Positions 1 to 11,800 of a stretch of DNA of 64,000 nt are shown piece by piece. Position numbers and translations under genes: made by a program. The stretch comes from Macrocybe gigantea (taxonomy: Eukaryota; Basidiomycota; Agaricomycetes; Agaricales; Callistosporiaceae). The stretch lies in contig SJRY01000138.1 in assembly GCA_011319805.1 (NCBI GenBank), forward strand, positions 310,001-374,000, read 5' to 3'. Position 1 is the first letter of the stretch. Every line of letters starts with the position of its first letter. The notes under the pieces are model-generated. The model made no database searches and was not told where the DNA came from. It saw nothing but the letters and a program-made list of their open reading frames with translations.

Positions 1-348
1 AGCTATGACCTATTTCTAGAAGGAAGTCACATCAGGTAATCAGATAAGATTCCAGAACATTGGTCTCGGCGACGTGCACGGCGACGCGTCCATGGCGTGG
101 GGATAAACAGAGTGCCTGACACGAAACAGCGATGAAACGGCGTCGAGGGTATAAATCAGGCCTGTGAGACGCGGGCGGATTCAGATGCGGTGTATCAGGC
201 AATCGCGATCAACTCAAGCGGAGCTGTGTACACAAGTTTGTAGCAAGCTGTTCAGCCAAACCGTCCGCCCTCAAACTCCCCTCTCCTGGTCCTGACCTGA
301 ATGCTTTGATTTACTCTCGCAGAAAAATCCCGCCGTCTTCGTCAACGC
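1..348. promoter_or_regulatory. Left-edge upstream region of the transporter gene
   Basis: No gene is visible in these 348 bases. A TATAAAT at 150-156 lies about 200 bases before the transporter start codon and could be a core promoter element. The stretch just before the ATG is rich in C and T, as is common upstream of basidiomycete genes. Confidence 0.35.
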
Positions 349-2088
349 ATGGCTCCCAGCCGTTTGCCAGAAAACGGTTTTGATCCCAGGTTTATGCGTC
401 TTCACGAAAATTACCCCTCCAACGACCCCAGCTGGGGTATCGACGCCCGCACGCTGCCAGTCCATGCCCATCATGTTGATGATAAGTACGCATCCAAGAG
501 CACAATAGAAGGCGCAGGCGCCGTGTTTGCTAGATTGCGTGCCGCCATCTCGCAGTTTTGGCCTACTTCTCGGGGGCGGTCGAGCTGGCCTCACTCCGCC
601 CCCTCCAAGCCGCTCACGCTCGCGGCGCCGTCGTCGTCGAACCTCGTCTTCGTCCTCCTCTGCGCATTGTGGTACACGTCCTCGGCGCTATCGTCTAACA
701 CGGGCAAAGCTATCCTCATGCAATTTCGCTACCCTGTCACCCTCACCTTTGTGCAGTTCGGATTCGTTGCACTTTACTGCCTCCTTTTCATGTCTCCCGC
801 GATTCGGTTCACCAAGCTGCGGAAGCCGACATGGGCAATCCTTCAGAACACACTACCTATGGGTATGTTTCAAGTGGGCGGTCATATGTTCTCGAGTATA
901 GCCATCGCAAGGATTCCCGTCAGCACTGTTCATACCATAAAGGTGACTGTCGTCCACTGCGATGTCATGAACAATCATTGACATGTAGATCAAAAGGCAC
1001 TGTCGCCACTGTTCACGGTCGCAGCGTACGCTCTCCTATTTGGTGTCAGCTACTCGACCAAGACCTACGTCTCCCTCCTCCCCTTGACGATCGGCGTTAT
1101 GCTTGCCTGCTCCTTTGACATGTCAGCTTCAAACGCCATTGGACTGCTATCCTCATTTGGCTCCGCCCTGGTTTTTGTCAGCTCCAACATTTTCTTCAAG
1201 AAAATCATGCCCACCAACGCCGGAAATTCACCCCACACATCTCACAAGCTCGACAAGCTCAATCTGTTGCTATACTCCTCTGGCGTGGCCTTTCTGCTCA
1301 TGTTTCCCCTCTGGATATATCACGACTTGCCCATCTTGTTCTCTTCCAGCACCCATATCGCACATCCCAAAGTTGGCCATGAGACGCCACACTCGGTGGT
1401 CTATTATTTCTTTATGAACGGCACGGTGCATTTTGCTCAGAACATTATTGCTTTTGTGATACTGTCGATGACATCCCCTGTCACATACTCGATCGCCTCG
1501 CTCATCAAACGCGTGGCTGTGATATGTATCGCGATCATCTGGTTCAAGCAGAACATCCACCCGGTTCAAGGATGTGGGATTCTGCTCACGTTCATCGGAT
1601 TGTACTTGTACAATAACGCCAAGTCGGATGTCGAGAAAGGGGAGAAAAAGATGAGAAGAGTTGAAGCTGCCAGGGACTTGATGCTACCCATGACCAAGGA
1701 TGAATCGCAGATGATGAACGCTTCAGACTCTGCAACCGAGGTCGTCGTGGCAGAAACGACCAGCATAGGTCATGGTTTCGTCTACGGACGCCCCAGGAGT
1801 GCAACCACAACTTCACCCCTTCACGCATATCCACACACCATTCACCACCATCAACGACCGAACGCAATGACCAGTCACAATCTCACCATAAAAGTCACCT
1901 CACCTGGATCTAAGACCAGAACCGTGCATCTGGACACTAAGGCTACATCTCCCGTAGACTCGTATCCCTCACCTCCCCCATCCCTGGATTCGCCTCCGTC
2001 AGATACAGTTCCATTAGGACAAGCATACAATTCCATAGACTCAATACGGGACCAACAGGTTTACCCAAAGACTGTTACCGTTTCGTAG
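349..2088 (+). CDS. Triose-phosphate-transporter (TPT) family membrane protein, Sly41-like
   Basis: Two exons (349-942, 997-2088) joined over a 54-nt intron give 561 residues. The protein has a soluble N-terminus of roughly 90 residues, then a string of hydrophobic segments of the drug/metabolite (EamA/TPT) fold beginning near LVFVLLCALWYTSSALS. The conserved stretch around SLIKRVAVI, close to the last helices, is typical of TPT proteins. The C-terminal 150 residues are hydrophilic and rich in Ser, Thr, Pro and His, probably a cytosolic tail. The length and long tail resemble fungal Sly41-type transporters of the ER/Golgi rather than short nucleotide-sugar carriers. The substrate cannot be read from sequence. 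The start is the first ATG of the open frame. Confidence 0.85.
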
Positions 2089-2318
2089 CCATCTGACAGA
2101 TATATTTATTACTTCTCAATTTATTGGACAGCTTTTTTCTCATTTCTACTTTATCTTAAAACTGAACATCGGGTTTTTACATATCGTGATGCGTGACAGG
2201 TGTGTCTTTGTCACACAAAGTTCTCACGTTCTGCTGGTGGTGTCTCTCAAGCAAAAAAGTTTGCCGCGGACGGGCCTATCGACATTCTCAAGACACCTCA
2301 AGGACTCTCTACCTCATC

Positions 2319-3478
2319 ATGGTCCGTAAGATCCCCGTTCTTCATCGTATCGAGAATGCTGGATGGGTCGATTTGTGGATTTGGCTCGAAATCTCGTCGG
2401 ATGCGACTATCGTACATCGGATGACCTTGCCCGCATGACCCTACCCATCTAGTGTCTGGGACGCATTCTGCGGGTGCTGATGCTCTCTTTCTTGTTCTGC
2501 TAGGCTCGAGGACCGAAAAAACACTTGAAACGTCTAGCTGCGCCTTCGTCGTGGATGCTAGACAAGCTCAGTGGAACTTATGTTCGTGGTTTGTTTCGCG
2601 AGTTTGAACGGGTTCCACGCGGGGATCTCACCATTTGGCGTTGTACAGGCTCCTCGTCCTTCGCCTGGTCCTCATAAGCTCCGCGAATCGCTGCCCCTCA
2701 CAGTCTTCCTCCGCAACCGCCTCAAGTACGCCCTGAACAACCGCGAAGTGACTGCCATTGTCAAGCAACGATTGATCAAAATCGACGGCAAGGTCCGCAC
2801 TGATGCTACTTATCCTGCCGGCTTCATGGGTTCGTTTGGATTCTCGAGAGATTGGCGACGCAACACGTTGGCTTACAGACGAATTCTTTCTTTTCAGATG
2901 TCGTCACGATTGAAAAGTCCGGCGAGCATTTCCGTCTGCTTTACGATGTTAAAGGCCGATTCGCCGTCCACCGCATTACGCCTGAGGAAGCGACCTACAA
3001 GCTCCTCAAGGTCCGAAAAGTCGCTCTCGGCGCGCGCGGCGTTCCCCACATTGTGACGCACGACGGTCGCACGATTCGCTACCCTGACCCTCTCATCAAG
3101 GTCAACGACACCGTCAGGTTTGATCTCGAGCAGAACAAGATTACCGATTTTGTCAAGTTCGACACAGGAAACCTCGTCATGATCACCGGCGGTCGCAACA
3201 TGGGCCGAGCGGGCGTTATCGTGCACAGGGAAAAGCACATTGGAGGATTCGACATCGTGCATGTCAAGGATTCTTTGGACAGGACATTTGCCACGCGGTA
3301 AGCTCACTTCGACGACGTGTCGTACTCTCCTCATTTTTCGGAACTCAGTATCTCGAACATTTTCGTTATCGGCGAGGGTAACAAGCCTTGGATATCCTTG
3401 CCCAAGGGCAAGGGTATCAAACTCACTATCTCTGAGGAAAGAGATGTCCGGAGAAAGCAGAAAGCGGCAGAGCACTAG
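2319..3478 (+). CDS. RPS4: 40S ribosomal protein eS4
   Basis: Five exons (2319-2321, 2504-2581, 2649-2829, 2898-3297, 3349-3478) encode 263 residues, the usual eS4 length. The product starts [15 protein letters not shown] and contains S4-like RNA-binding, central and KOW regions; [16 protein letters not shown] is the KOW core. It binds 18S rRNA in the body of the small subunit. The start codon alone forms exon 1, followed by a 182-nt intron, much longer than its neighbours, as is common for fungal ribosomal protein genes. The 5' splice site ATG|GTCCGT is weak. A stronger GTAAGA six bases on would give an N-terminus lacking one conserved glycine, so the first choice is preferred. Confidence 0.95.
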
Positions 3479-3630
3479 ACGTTTTCCTTTTTCCTATCCA
3501 TGACATGATTGTATGCCCTCATGCCGCTATAACTCTTTCGCAAAAAAAAACATTTTCATGTCTCGTGCCTCGGGTGTGCTCTGAACTCATTCCAAAACGC
3601 GAGAGAAGGGCAGGATTGCGTATTGTCTTG

Positions 3631-6226
3631 TTACCAATAATCTGGATGTCTGTAAGGCACTATGCTGTCGTTCCCCGACTTTTTCCTCTCCCCGTCCCAC
3701 TTTGCGACCCATTTGGCCATTCTGGCTCTTGAATTTTCGCTTCCAACATTGACTGTCGCGATCATCCTGTTCCAATTGAATGACATTGCAAAACACGTCA
3801 GTTCATAAAACGACGAGTGTTCCGAGTAGGGCACAGGATAAAGCTGCAGGTTCGATGTCGAATTCCGAGCGGGACGGAGGTGAAGATATGTAAAGTCCCG
3901 CTGTTGAGACCGTGATAAGATTTGCTGAATCGCGGGAAGCTGGTCTGTACCCGCCGGTGGAGTGAAGCTGTGCAACTGTCAGCTAGGATTCGCGAGTTTC
4001 AGAGAGATGCACGGACGTCCAACCCGTTGGTCTGAAGCCGATAACTTTGGCGAACTCGCCTTTAAAACGATCGGCATATAGTTTGAGTTTGTCGGTCGTC
4101 ACAAGCCCCAGAGGAACAAGATGCACGGTGGCGTCCAATGGTTTGTCTGTGAGCAAGCAGTCCAGCTCGTGGTCAGCCTGACATCGGAGAATGGCCGCTT
4201 TCCGAGAATCGCAGTATATTCTGCTACCTAAAGCATTTGCGATCGCTGAAGAAATGCAAGTCAACAGTGTTAAGTGAACTGGATCATGCTCTTCAGACCT
4301 TTCACAATCCTCTCCTTGCCAATCGAATACGTGCTTTAGGGGTTGTGAGTTGAAACACACTACAACAAAGCAAAGACCCACCCAATGACTATAAGAGTCT
4401 TTCCATTCTTCTTTTCGTCGAAATTCTGGTCGGGTTTTGATGCGGTCATCCAAGAATCCACGGTGCCGGAGACTTGGAACACAGGATCTCCTTTCATCAG
4501 ACGTCGGGCGAGTTCGGCACAGGCAGAGATAACGAGAGCTTGCGGGGGAAACGAATACTAGCATTGGTGAGCTTGAGCTTTTATTTCTAGAAAGCAGAGG
4601 ATTTATACCTTTGAATCTAAATAGGTAGTATCCAGGTAGACGTGGTCTATTCTTTTCCCCTTGACAGCAGGATGCAAAACATGTCTTGGGGAGGCTCGAA
4701 AGTCGCCGCAATGGAGATACCTAAAGATTCTGGCTGTCCCAACGTGCGGTGACTTGAAAGCACTATCACCTGCATTAACGGTCTGGCGACCTTCAAAAAA
4801 GAATAAACAAGATCCAGGGCAATGATTGGCTTCGATGAGGGTGACTTTAACGTCGTTGGTGTTGGGTACGATTGTAGGTGTATCCATTGGGAGCGGATGA
4901 ACCCATTTCGAGTCAACGGACAGCATATGTATGATAAGATTAGCCGTCCCTTCAGAACAGTATATGGGTCCGCTTTTCCAATTTGAGGCCAGGTTAGTAT
5001 AATGGTCCGAATGAGCGTGTCTAAGCGAGAAATTATAAATTAACAGAAAAAAACAAGAGAATGGGAGTGTGCTAACGTTAAGAAATAGGCGGTAACGCCG
5101 GGTATCGTGCCATAGCGGAACGCGTCCACTGCTATGGGCATGCCTTGCAGGACTTTGTAAAATGGTGCCTTTCGACGACCGCCGTTGCCCTTTGTTGGGC
5201 GGAACATCGGGTCTTCGGCGGCGGTGGCTTCCTTCCAAGCCTCGTTCTCCTTATGAGATGCCATAAGAACTGAGAACGCGTTACTTTTCTCATTCGATGC
5301 CGTCGAATCTGATGACATCTGAACAGAAAAGAGCTTGGACTCGAAACTCGTAAACCCCGCCCTCGAACTGAGGAGCCGAGCTCACTGTCAACACGCCTAC
5401 GCATGGTATATTCTTCCGTAGACTGCAGTAACATGAGTTGGTAATGATTTGGAGCATCATTGCCACTCACATGCTCTGAACAAAAATCGAACTGGGCATT
5501 CTGAAACTGATCGATTGAGGGTTCTTCGTTGAAAGCAGCAGCGGAAGGAATGTTCAATGGTAGGTCTTCCAAGTCTTCTTCCATGTCAGGCATATTATTT
5601 GCTTCGTCGTCACCCCTAGCCCAGTCGTCAGTGGAGACGTCCAGATCTAATTCCAAGTGTGTCCGCTCCGACATGTCAGCCGAAGATTGATTTGCGGAAT
5701 CATTTGAAGGTCGTGATGGTTTCAAATCAGAGGTAAGAAGTAATGTTGACTCCTCAAATGTCTCCGAGGACGCGAGGGACGACGAAGATGAAGCGGTTGC
5801 AGAGCTGTAAAGCTCCAATGATGCACTGGAATAGGAATCTTTCGGTTTGCTCTTTGGTTTCAATAGGTCGGACGGCGACCCGAAGCTCATGAATGGGCTG
5901 TGCAATGTCAGGTCTGAGGAGGCGCCGTTCAACTCCATCTTCTCGTCTTGCGGTGTAGTGTCGTGAGTACGCGTGCGCCTCCGATCTGGTTGCTCTGGTA
6001 ATTCCACAGCGTCGAAATCCACGGACAAACGCTTTCGTTTAACGCTGCTTTCGACAACCTGGACAATTTCGACTGGGTCATCGTCCGAGTCGGAATCTAT
6101 GACGATGATGTCTCGCTCGTAAGGGCGAACAGGAGTCTTGCGGTTGTTTGACGACAATCCAGTTCCGAAGAAATCGTGCAGCGTTGATTTCTGAGAAGCG
6201 GCCAGCCTTCGTTTCGACAACGGCAT
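3631..6226 (-). CDS. PSO2: DNA interstrand cross-link repair 5' nuclease, Pso2/Snm1 family
   Basis: Eight exons (6226-5471, 5412-5386, 5318-5077, 5020-4609, 4557-4382, 4333-4299, 4245-4017, 3967-3631) sum to 737 residues in frame. The first 250 residues are acidic and disordered; from about residue 290 a metallo-beta-lactamase domain follows, with motif 1 THAHSDH, motif 2 EANHCPG and the HCGDFRASP motif. The DRMBL/beta-CASP C-terminus has GFRPTGW and VPYSEHSSFYELTCF. Snm1 enzymes are nuclear 5' exonucleases that digest DNA past cross-links. Near the N-terminus STLHDFF resembles a PCNA-binding box. The ATG at 6226 is the first in frame; upstream only GTG is available. It converges on RPS4 with 152 bases between the stop codons. 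Confidence 0.93.
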
Positions 6227-6612
6227 CGGGGTTGGAAAAGGAGCATTACTCGATTGGGAGTCACTGGGGTTTCGGTCACTTGATCTGCCCAACCAATCAG
6301 TGCGAAGGATCAGAGTCACCGCGCCTTCTGCTAGACTCTATCGTTTTAATACATTCATTTATATGGATATGCCCTTCTCACAGAATCGCAGAGTCCTGCC
6401 ACTGCAGCCCAGGCCGAAAGGTGCGCTTCTCGTCCTCGTTCTTAGTCACATTGCTGACCAGAGTGCCTATCTCGTGTAGGTTCGCTTGCTCGCGTTTGTG
6501 ATCGTGTTGAAATCGGACCATGGCTTACGGCCGAGATATAATCGCTTGATATTGCACCACTCTATTTCTTCAAGGATACACACGTTGTAATCTCGCCTTG
6601 CATTGAACCCCC
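6227..6612. promoter_or_regulatory. Divergent intergenic region, PSO2 and aminotransferase
   Basis: These 386 bases separate two divergently transcribed start codons and must carry both promoters. I see no convincing TATA box or other gene. Confidence 0.4.
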
Positions 6613-8631
6613 ATGTCGTCTACTGCCGTCGATCCCAATGCTCACGAGAACGAGGTTCTCGGATATCATCATCCCAGTCTTATCCTTCATCGTGTGCCAT
6701 GGCGAGTCCCTGTGGCCACGAGTGGGAAGGGCATGTATATCACTCTCGACGATGGAAGAACTGTCCTCGATGCAGTCGGAGGCGCTGCCGTTTCTTGCGT
6801 TGGCAATAGTCATCCAAAGGTGATCCAAGCTATCAAGGATCAAGCAGACAAGTTGGCCTGTTGGTCGAATTTAATTGCTGCGCTGTAATCGACGATTGAC
6901 CGATGCCGCTGTAGATGTATACAACATGCAACTCTCCAGCGAACCGGCAGAGGAACTCGCAAGAACTTTGATCGCTGGCAGCAAGGGCGCTTTTGATGCG
7001 TGTGGCTTCGTATCAGGAGGCCAGTTACTGATAGCAGTCGTGATGAATCAGTCCTCTGACTCATATTTCGTACCTTTCAGGAACGGAAGCGATGGAAAGT
7101 GTTATCAAACTTGCCATCCAAGTATGAGTTTGTAATTCAAGGGGGAGAACAAGAGTAACTGACAGCGTGTTTGCTCTTGGAGTATTATAACGAAACTGGG
7201 CAGCCTCAACGCAAGAACTTCATCGGCAGGCAACTTTCTTTCCATGGCAATTCCCTTTCAACCGCGTCGTTAGCGTATCACCCCCTTCGTCGGGCTCCCT
7301 ACAAAGAATTCCTGGATGAAAAACATTTCCATCATGTTTCTCCTGCCTATGCGAAACGCTTCCAACGCCCAGATGAAACCGAAGAACAATATGTTGAACG
7401 TTTGCGGCAGGAGTTGGAGAACAAGTTCCTTGAACTTGGCCCCGACACCATTGTCGCCTGTTAGTCCAGTCCTCTCTCTTTCTTTGCGAGTCATCTATTG
7501 ATGTTCTTCTAGTTGTCGCTGAGACTGTCGTTGGGGCTACGACCGGAGTTGTAGCTGCGCCAAAAGGGTACTTTAAAGGTAATTACCATGGGCTTATCGC
7601 CTCCGAACCGCCAACAGCTCATCCACGCAAAGCTATGAAATCTGTTTGCGACAAATACGGAGCACTGCTCATTCTTGACGAGGTCTGTCCTCATCAGTAG
7701 CCCAGAAAACTGCGTCTGATGATCTATCACCTAGATTATGAGCGGAATGGGACGTGCGTATTCGATCAATGAGCGGTAAAAATAAATTCTTAAGTCAGCC
7801 TTAGGCATGGGTACATTGCATGCATGGGAATCGTTCGGCGATGGCGTAAAGGTAATTAAATATTTGCCAATGGCCTGAAGAGTTATAGCTGACTTGTTTT
7901 CAGCCTGACATCCAAGCTGTTGCGAAAGGTTTAGGAGGAGGGTGAGCCAATATTTAAAGTAGGCAGCGGTTCATATCTAATTCTGTGCATTAGCTACGCT
8001 CCTATTGGAGCGGTGCTGATTTCCAAGAAGGTTGCTGATGCAATCAGGAAACGTTCTGGTATCTGGAAACACGGCCATACCTATCAGGTACAATTTCTGT
8101 TGCTCGATAATAGGTAAATTGTAGCCGACGACTTTGCAGGCACATGCCTTGGCCTGTGCGGCTTCCCTCGCAGTTCAGCAAGTCATCGCGTCCGAGAATC
8201 TCTTGGAGAATATTCGAACTCAGGGCCCGTATTTGGGTAGGTCGACATAATGCTCCGTTTCTTCGAAGCTTATCAGTCCTGCAGAAAAACTGCTCAATGA
8301 AGGGCTGCGAGGCCCGAATTCATTAGCTGCACCATTCACCTTTGATGTTCGGGGCGGTGGCGGCTTCTGGGCGGTTGAATTTGATTTCACTGGTCCGGAG
8401 GCTGCAACCCTAGATTTCAAGGGAGAAGCATTTGCATTGCTTGTTCAGGCCCAAGCTTTGAAGAGCGATCTCGTGATTATGGCTTTCACCGGTGGGGCAA
8501 ACCTAGAAGGAACGAAGGGTGACCATCTTGTTTTGGCGCCTGCGTATAACGTGACAAAGGAACAGATTGAAACGATTGCTAAAATTATCGTGCAGAGCGT
8601 AGAGGAAGTTTTGACCCAACATAGGGTATGA
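6613..8631 (+). CDS. Class III PLP-dependent aminotransferase
   Basis: Twelve short exons give 475 residues in a continuous frame (6613-6859, 6915-7019, 7081-7121, 7183-7459, 7513-7578, 7633-7682, 7735-7753, 7805-7851, 7904-7941, 7994-8087, 8140-8236, 8285-8631). Class III signatures are clear: LLILDEIMSGMGRMGTLHAW includes the Asp that contacts the pyridine nitrogen, and VAKGLGGGYAPIGA carries the Schiff-base lysine. The family moves an amino group from an omega-amino acid to a keto acid. The sequence fits the fungal uncharacterised omega-aminotransferase group better than ornithine or GABA transaminases, so no substrate is given. The second intron (7020-7080) begins with GC instead of GT. 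Confidence 0.9.
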
Positions 8632-8740
8632 GCTTGCATTAGAAACCGGCTGTCTGTAGAATTAGCGATGCGAACGAAAGCGCTTGTGCTGTTGTGTACA
8701 TGGGTGTGGCGACTCCTTGCAGTGCGGACGCCACCGCGCT

Positions 8741-8748
8741 TATATAAG
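8741..8748 (+). promoter_or_regulatory. Possible TATA box upstream of UFD4
   Basis: TATATAAG lies about 110 bases before the proposed UFD4 start codon and downstream of the aminotransferase stop. Position and match suggest a core promoter element, with no other support. Confidence 0.3.
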
Positions 8749-8860
8749 ACAAGATTTGAGCGGAACGTAAGCTTCGTTCATTCCACTACCACTCAGACTC
8801 GACGTCTGCATTCCTGGTTAAAGCTCAGAGTCCTACTCGATGGCTGGGAGCATGTACTAA

Positions 8861-11800
8861 ATGGACTTACCACCAAATCATTCTCAGGAAGCCAGCAATA
8901 GCCCAGTGCGTCGACCACTCTGCTACCAGCCCAAGACACAGCAGCTTCCGCCGAGCCGAGAATCTTGAGAACAAGCACCAGAATCAAGTCAGCGAAACAG
9001 CGAACAAACACCAAGAACAAGAACAAAGCGTCCGATTCGAATCCACAGGAGCCTGCACAGCTTCTTTGACTGCGCCCCAGTCCGCCGACCCCTCCTCTGC
9101 CTCTCGCAGCACTCGCTCTACACTGAAATCCAAGCGCACCCGTGATTCTTCAATTTCGAAAGGAAAAAACATTGAAACGTCAGACGAAACCGTGACTCGA
9201 GCGAGCAAGCGGTATGTTCCCATCGATAACTTAGTTTGCTCACTTGTCGAACTAATCGGGAAACTGGTGTTACAGAACCCGCCGAAGCACTGCGCCCTGT
9301 TCTGCTCCTCTGACGATCAACGAACCGACTCAAGACCGGAAGGGAAAGAAGCGTGCGGCTCCGGAGGCTAATTCAGACGAAGAACAAGTAGCTGGTCCTT
9401 CATCCAAGCGCTCAAGAACATCTTACTCTCTGCGATCCAACACCACCCTCACCCAACCTATAGAAATGCCGCGAAAAACACGGTCGGTAGCTGAATTTGA
9501 TTACATCTTCCAGTCAGTACTGATTCTGCTACAGTGCCTCCTTATCGAAAGAAAAGATGTCTTTGAAAAACAAGATGTCTGCTGCAAGCTCCTCTCGACT
9601 CGGTGACGAAGATGTCGAAATGCTGAACGCGGCTTCCGATGTGAACGACTTGAGAGCCGAGGAACAGATTTTGCAGCAACGAGAAGATAAAACCAAAGCG
9701 GAAGGTGAAGGCAAAGGAACGCAAAGCGAAGATATAGAAGGCGGGAATTTCTCTCATGATGAAGATGATGATGATGACGGGGAGGGTGAAGGAGAAGGGA
9801 ACAATCCATCGAACGGGGGTCCTATACCCGGCGGAATGGACGAAGCCACTGCGCTGGCTATCTTCGGGGACTATCGACAGTTTGGCTCCTACATGATGTC
9901 TCTTTCGTCTCGTCTCAAGACAATGTTGAATAACATCAAAACTACTGCCGATCCAACGACCCGTCTGGTCACGTTACAGGAGCTCAGCGAGCTGCTTAGT
10001 ATCAGCACAGAGGATACGTTGGCTGGATCGTTCCAAGTGGAGCCCTTTGTTCGCGAGCTTATCAAAATCTTGGGCGGTCGGGGCTCAGCTGAAGACGAAG
10101 ACGAAGACGCCGACGAGGAAGCACCTGAACGAGATGAAGATGCCGCTCTTGCTGCAGCTCTGGCTATAAGTTCAGGAAATCAATTCCAAGGCGACGAGAA
10201 TCTTGAAGCCCAAGTCCTGGCATGCCGCTGCTTGGCCAATCTAATGGAGGCTCTTCCAGGGGTTGCCCACACCGTCGTTTATCATGGTGCCATCCCCGTA
10301 CTGTGCAGCAAGTTAATAGAGATATCATACATTGATCTAGCGGAGCAAACTCTAAGCGTACGTTGTACTTTTGTCTCTTTAATTCTATTGCTCACTCAAT
10401 TTTGTAGACCATGGAGAAAATATCCGAAGAGTTTCCAAGTTCTATCGTCCGAGAGGGTGGACTTGCTGCTCTCCTGAACTATCTGGACTTCTTCTCCATT
10501 GCAATACAAAGGATCGCCCTTCAAGCGGCGGCGAATTGTTGCAGGAACCTTTCCCCGGAGCATTTCCCCATGATCCGCGGAGTCTGGCCCATCATCCGCA
10601 ACTGTTTAAGCTATTCAGACCAACGTCTGGTCGAATTTGCATGCCTATGCGTCATCCGTGTCATCGATTCGTACCATCGTTCCTCGACGGAGAATCTTGA
10701 AAGCTTGATTGATACCGACTTCATCAAGGCCATTAATCAGCTGCTCCTCCCTGCAGGCGGATCGCCGTTGATTGCATCCAACACCTATACACTTCTTCTG
10801 CGTGCTTTGGCAACTTCTGCGAGAGCAAGCCCGAAAGTCGCCCTTGCCCTGCTGGAGGCCGACATCGTGGACACTTTGTACCAGATTCTGACAGGTGTAT
10901 TACCACCTTCATCAGAGGATGGAGAAGAACAGGGAAGCGGGGAAGGCGGTCAGGGTTTAGGAGGCGGCGTCGCTGACATGACTGTCATGGAGAATCTCTC
11001 CCATCGTCCAAAGGATCAAATAGAAGAGGCACTCAGTCTGATTTCGGAATTGATGCCACCGCTACCTAGAGGTAAGCATTACCATCAATGACTCTGGATA
11101 GACTTATTGAGCCTTTCTCTTGCAGATGGCGTTTTTGACCACAAGGCGTACACTGAGAAGTCGTTGGCACGACTAGTAAAGGCCAAGGCCAAGGCAGACA
11201 GGGCAGCAGCCCGCCAGGCTGCTAGAGGAATGCTTGTCAATGCAATGTTACTTTCGCCCCAAGCTGACGAATCACCCTCCGACTCTGGACCTGCAGAATC
11301 ACAAGACAACCTTCCTGATATTAATGCCAAACCACCATCAAAGGATCCCGCCTCTGATAGGACAGAAATGCTGCGTTCTAGCCCGAAGGTCGTCGGTCGA
11401 TTTTTGCAGTTGATGGTTCCGATCCTCATCGACGTATATGCGGCTAGCGTTGTCACTCCGCTCAGAATCAAGACTTTGACTGGTTTGTTGAAAGCTGTCA
11501 GTTTCCTTGGACCCGATGGACTTGAGCGAGTATTGACTGTGCGTTGGAAGTTATTCATACTTGGCGCACTATACGGTGACTGATCCATCATCTTTACCAC
11601 GCAGTACGTTCCGGTGGCGAGTTTTGCTTCCTCCATTCTTTCGTCAAAAGACCATGCCTCCCTGGTCCTTGGAGCCTTGCAGCTTGTAGAGCTGCTTTTG
11701 ATCAAGGTCCCTGTGTCCTACAAACCTGCTTTTAGACGAGAAGGCGTTCTGCATGAAGTCGATGCCTTGGCAGAGCGACAGCTTACTTCATCGAAAGTAA

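Noticed and set aside
2322..2503. Possible intron-encoded snoRNA in the long first RPS4 intron
   Set aside because: I looked for C/D box pairs; CTGATGC near 2477 is not a proper C box and no D box pairs with it at a sensible distance.
9031..9050. tRNA B-box-like sequence (GATTCGAATCC)
   Set aside because: No matching A box or acceptor stem nearby; it lies in the N-terminal coding part of UFD4.
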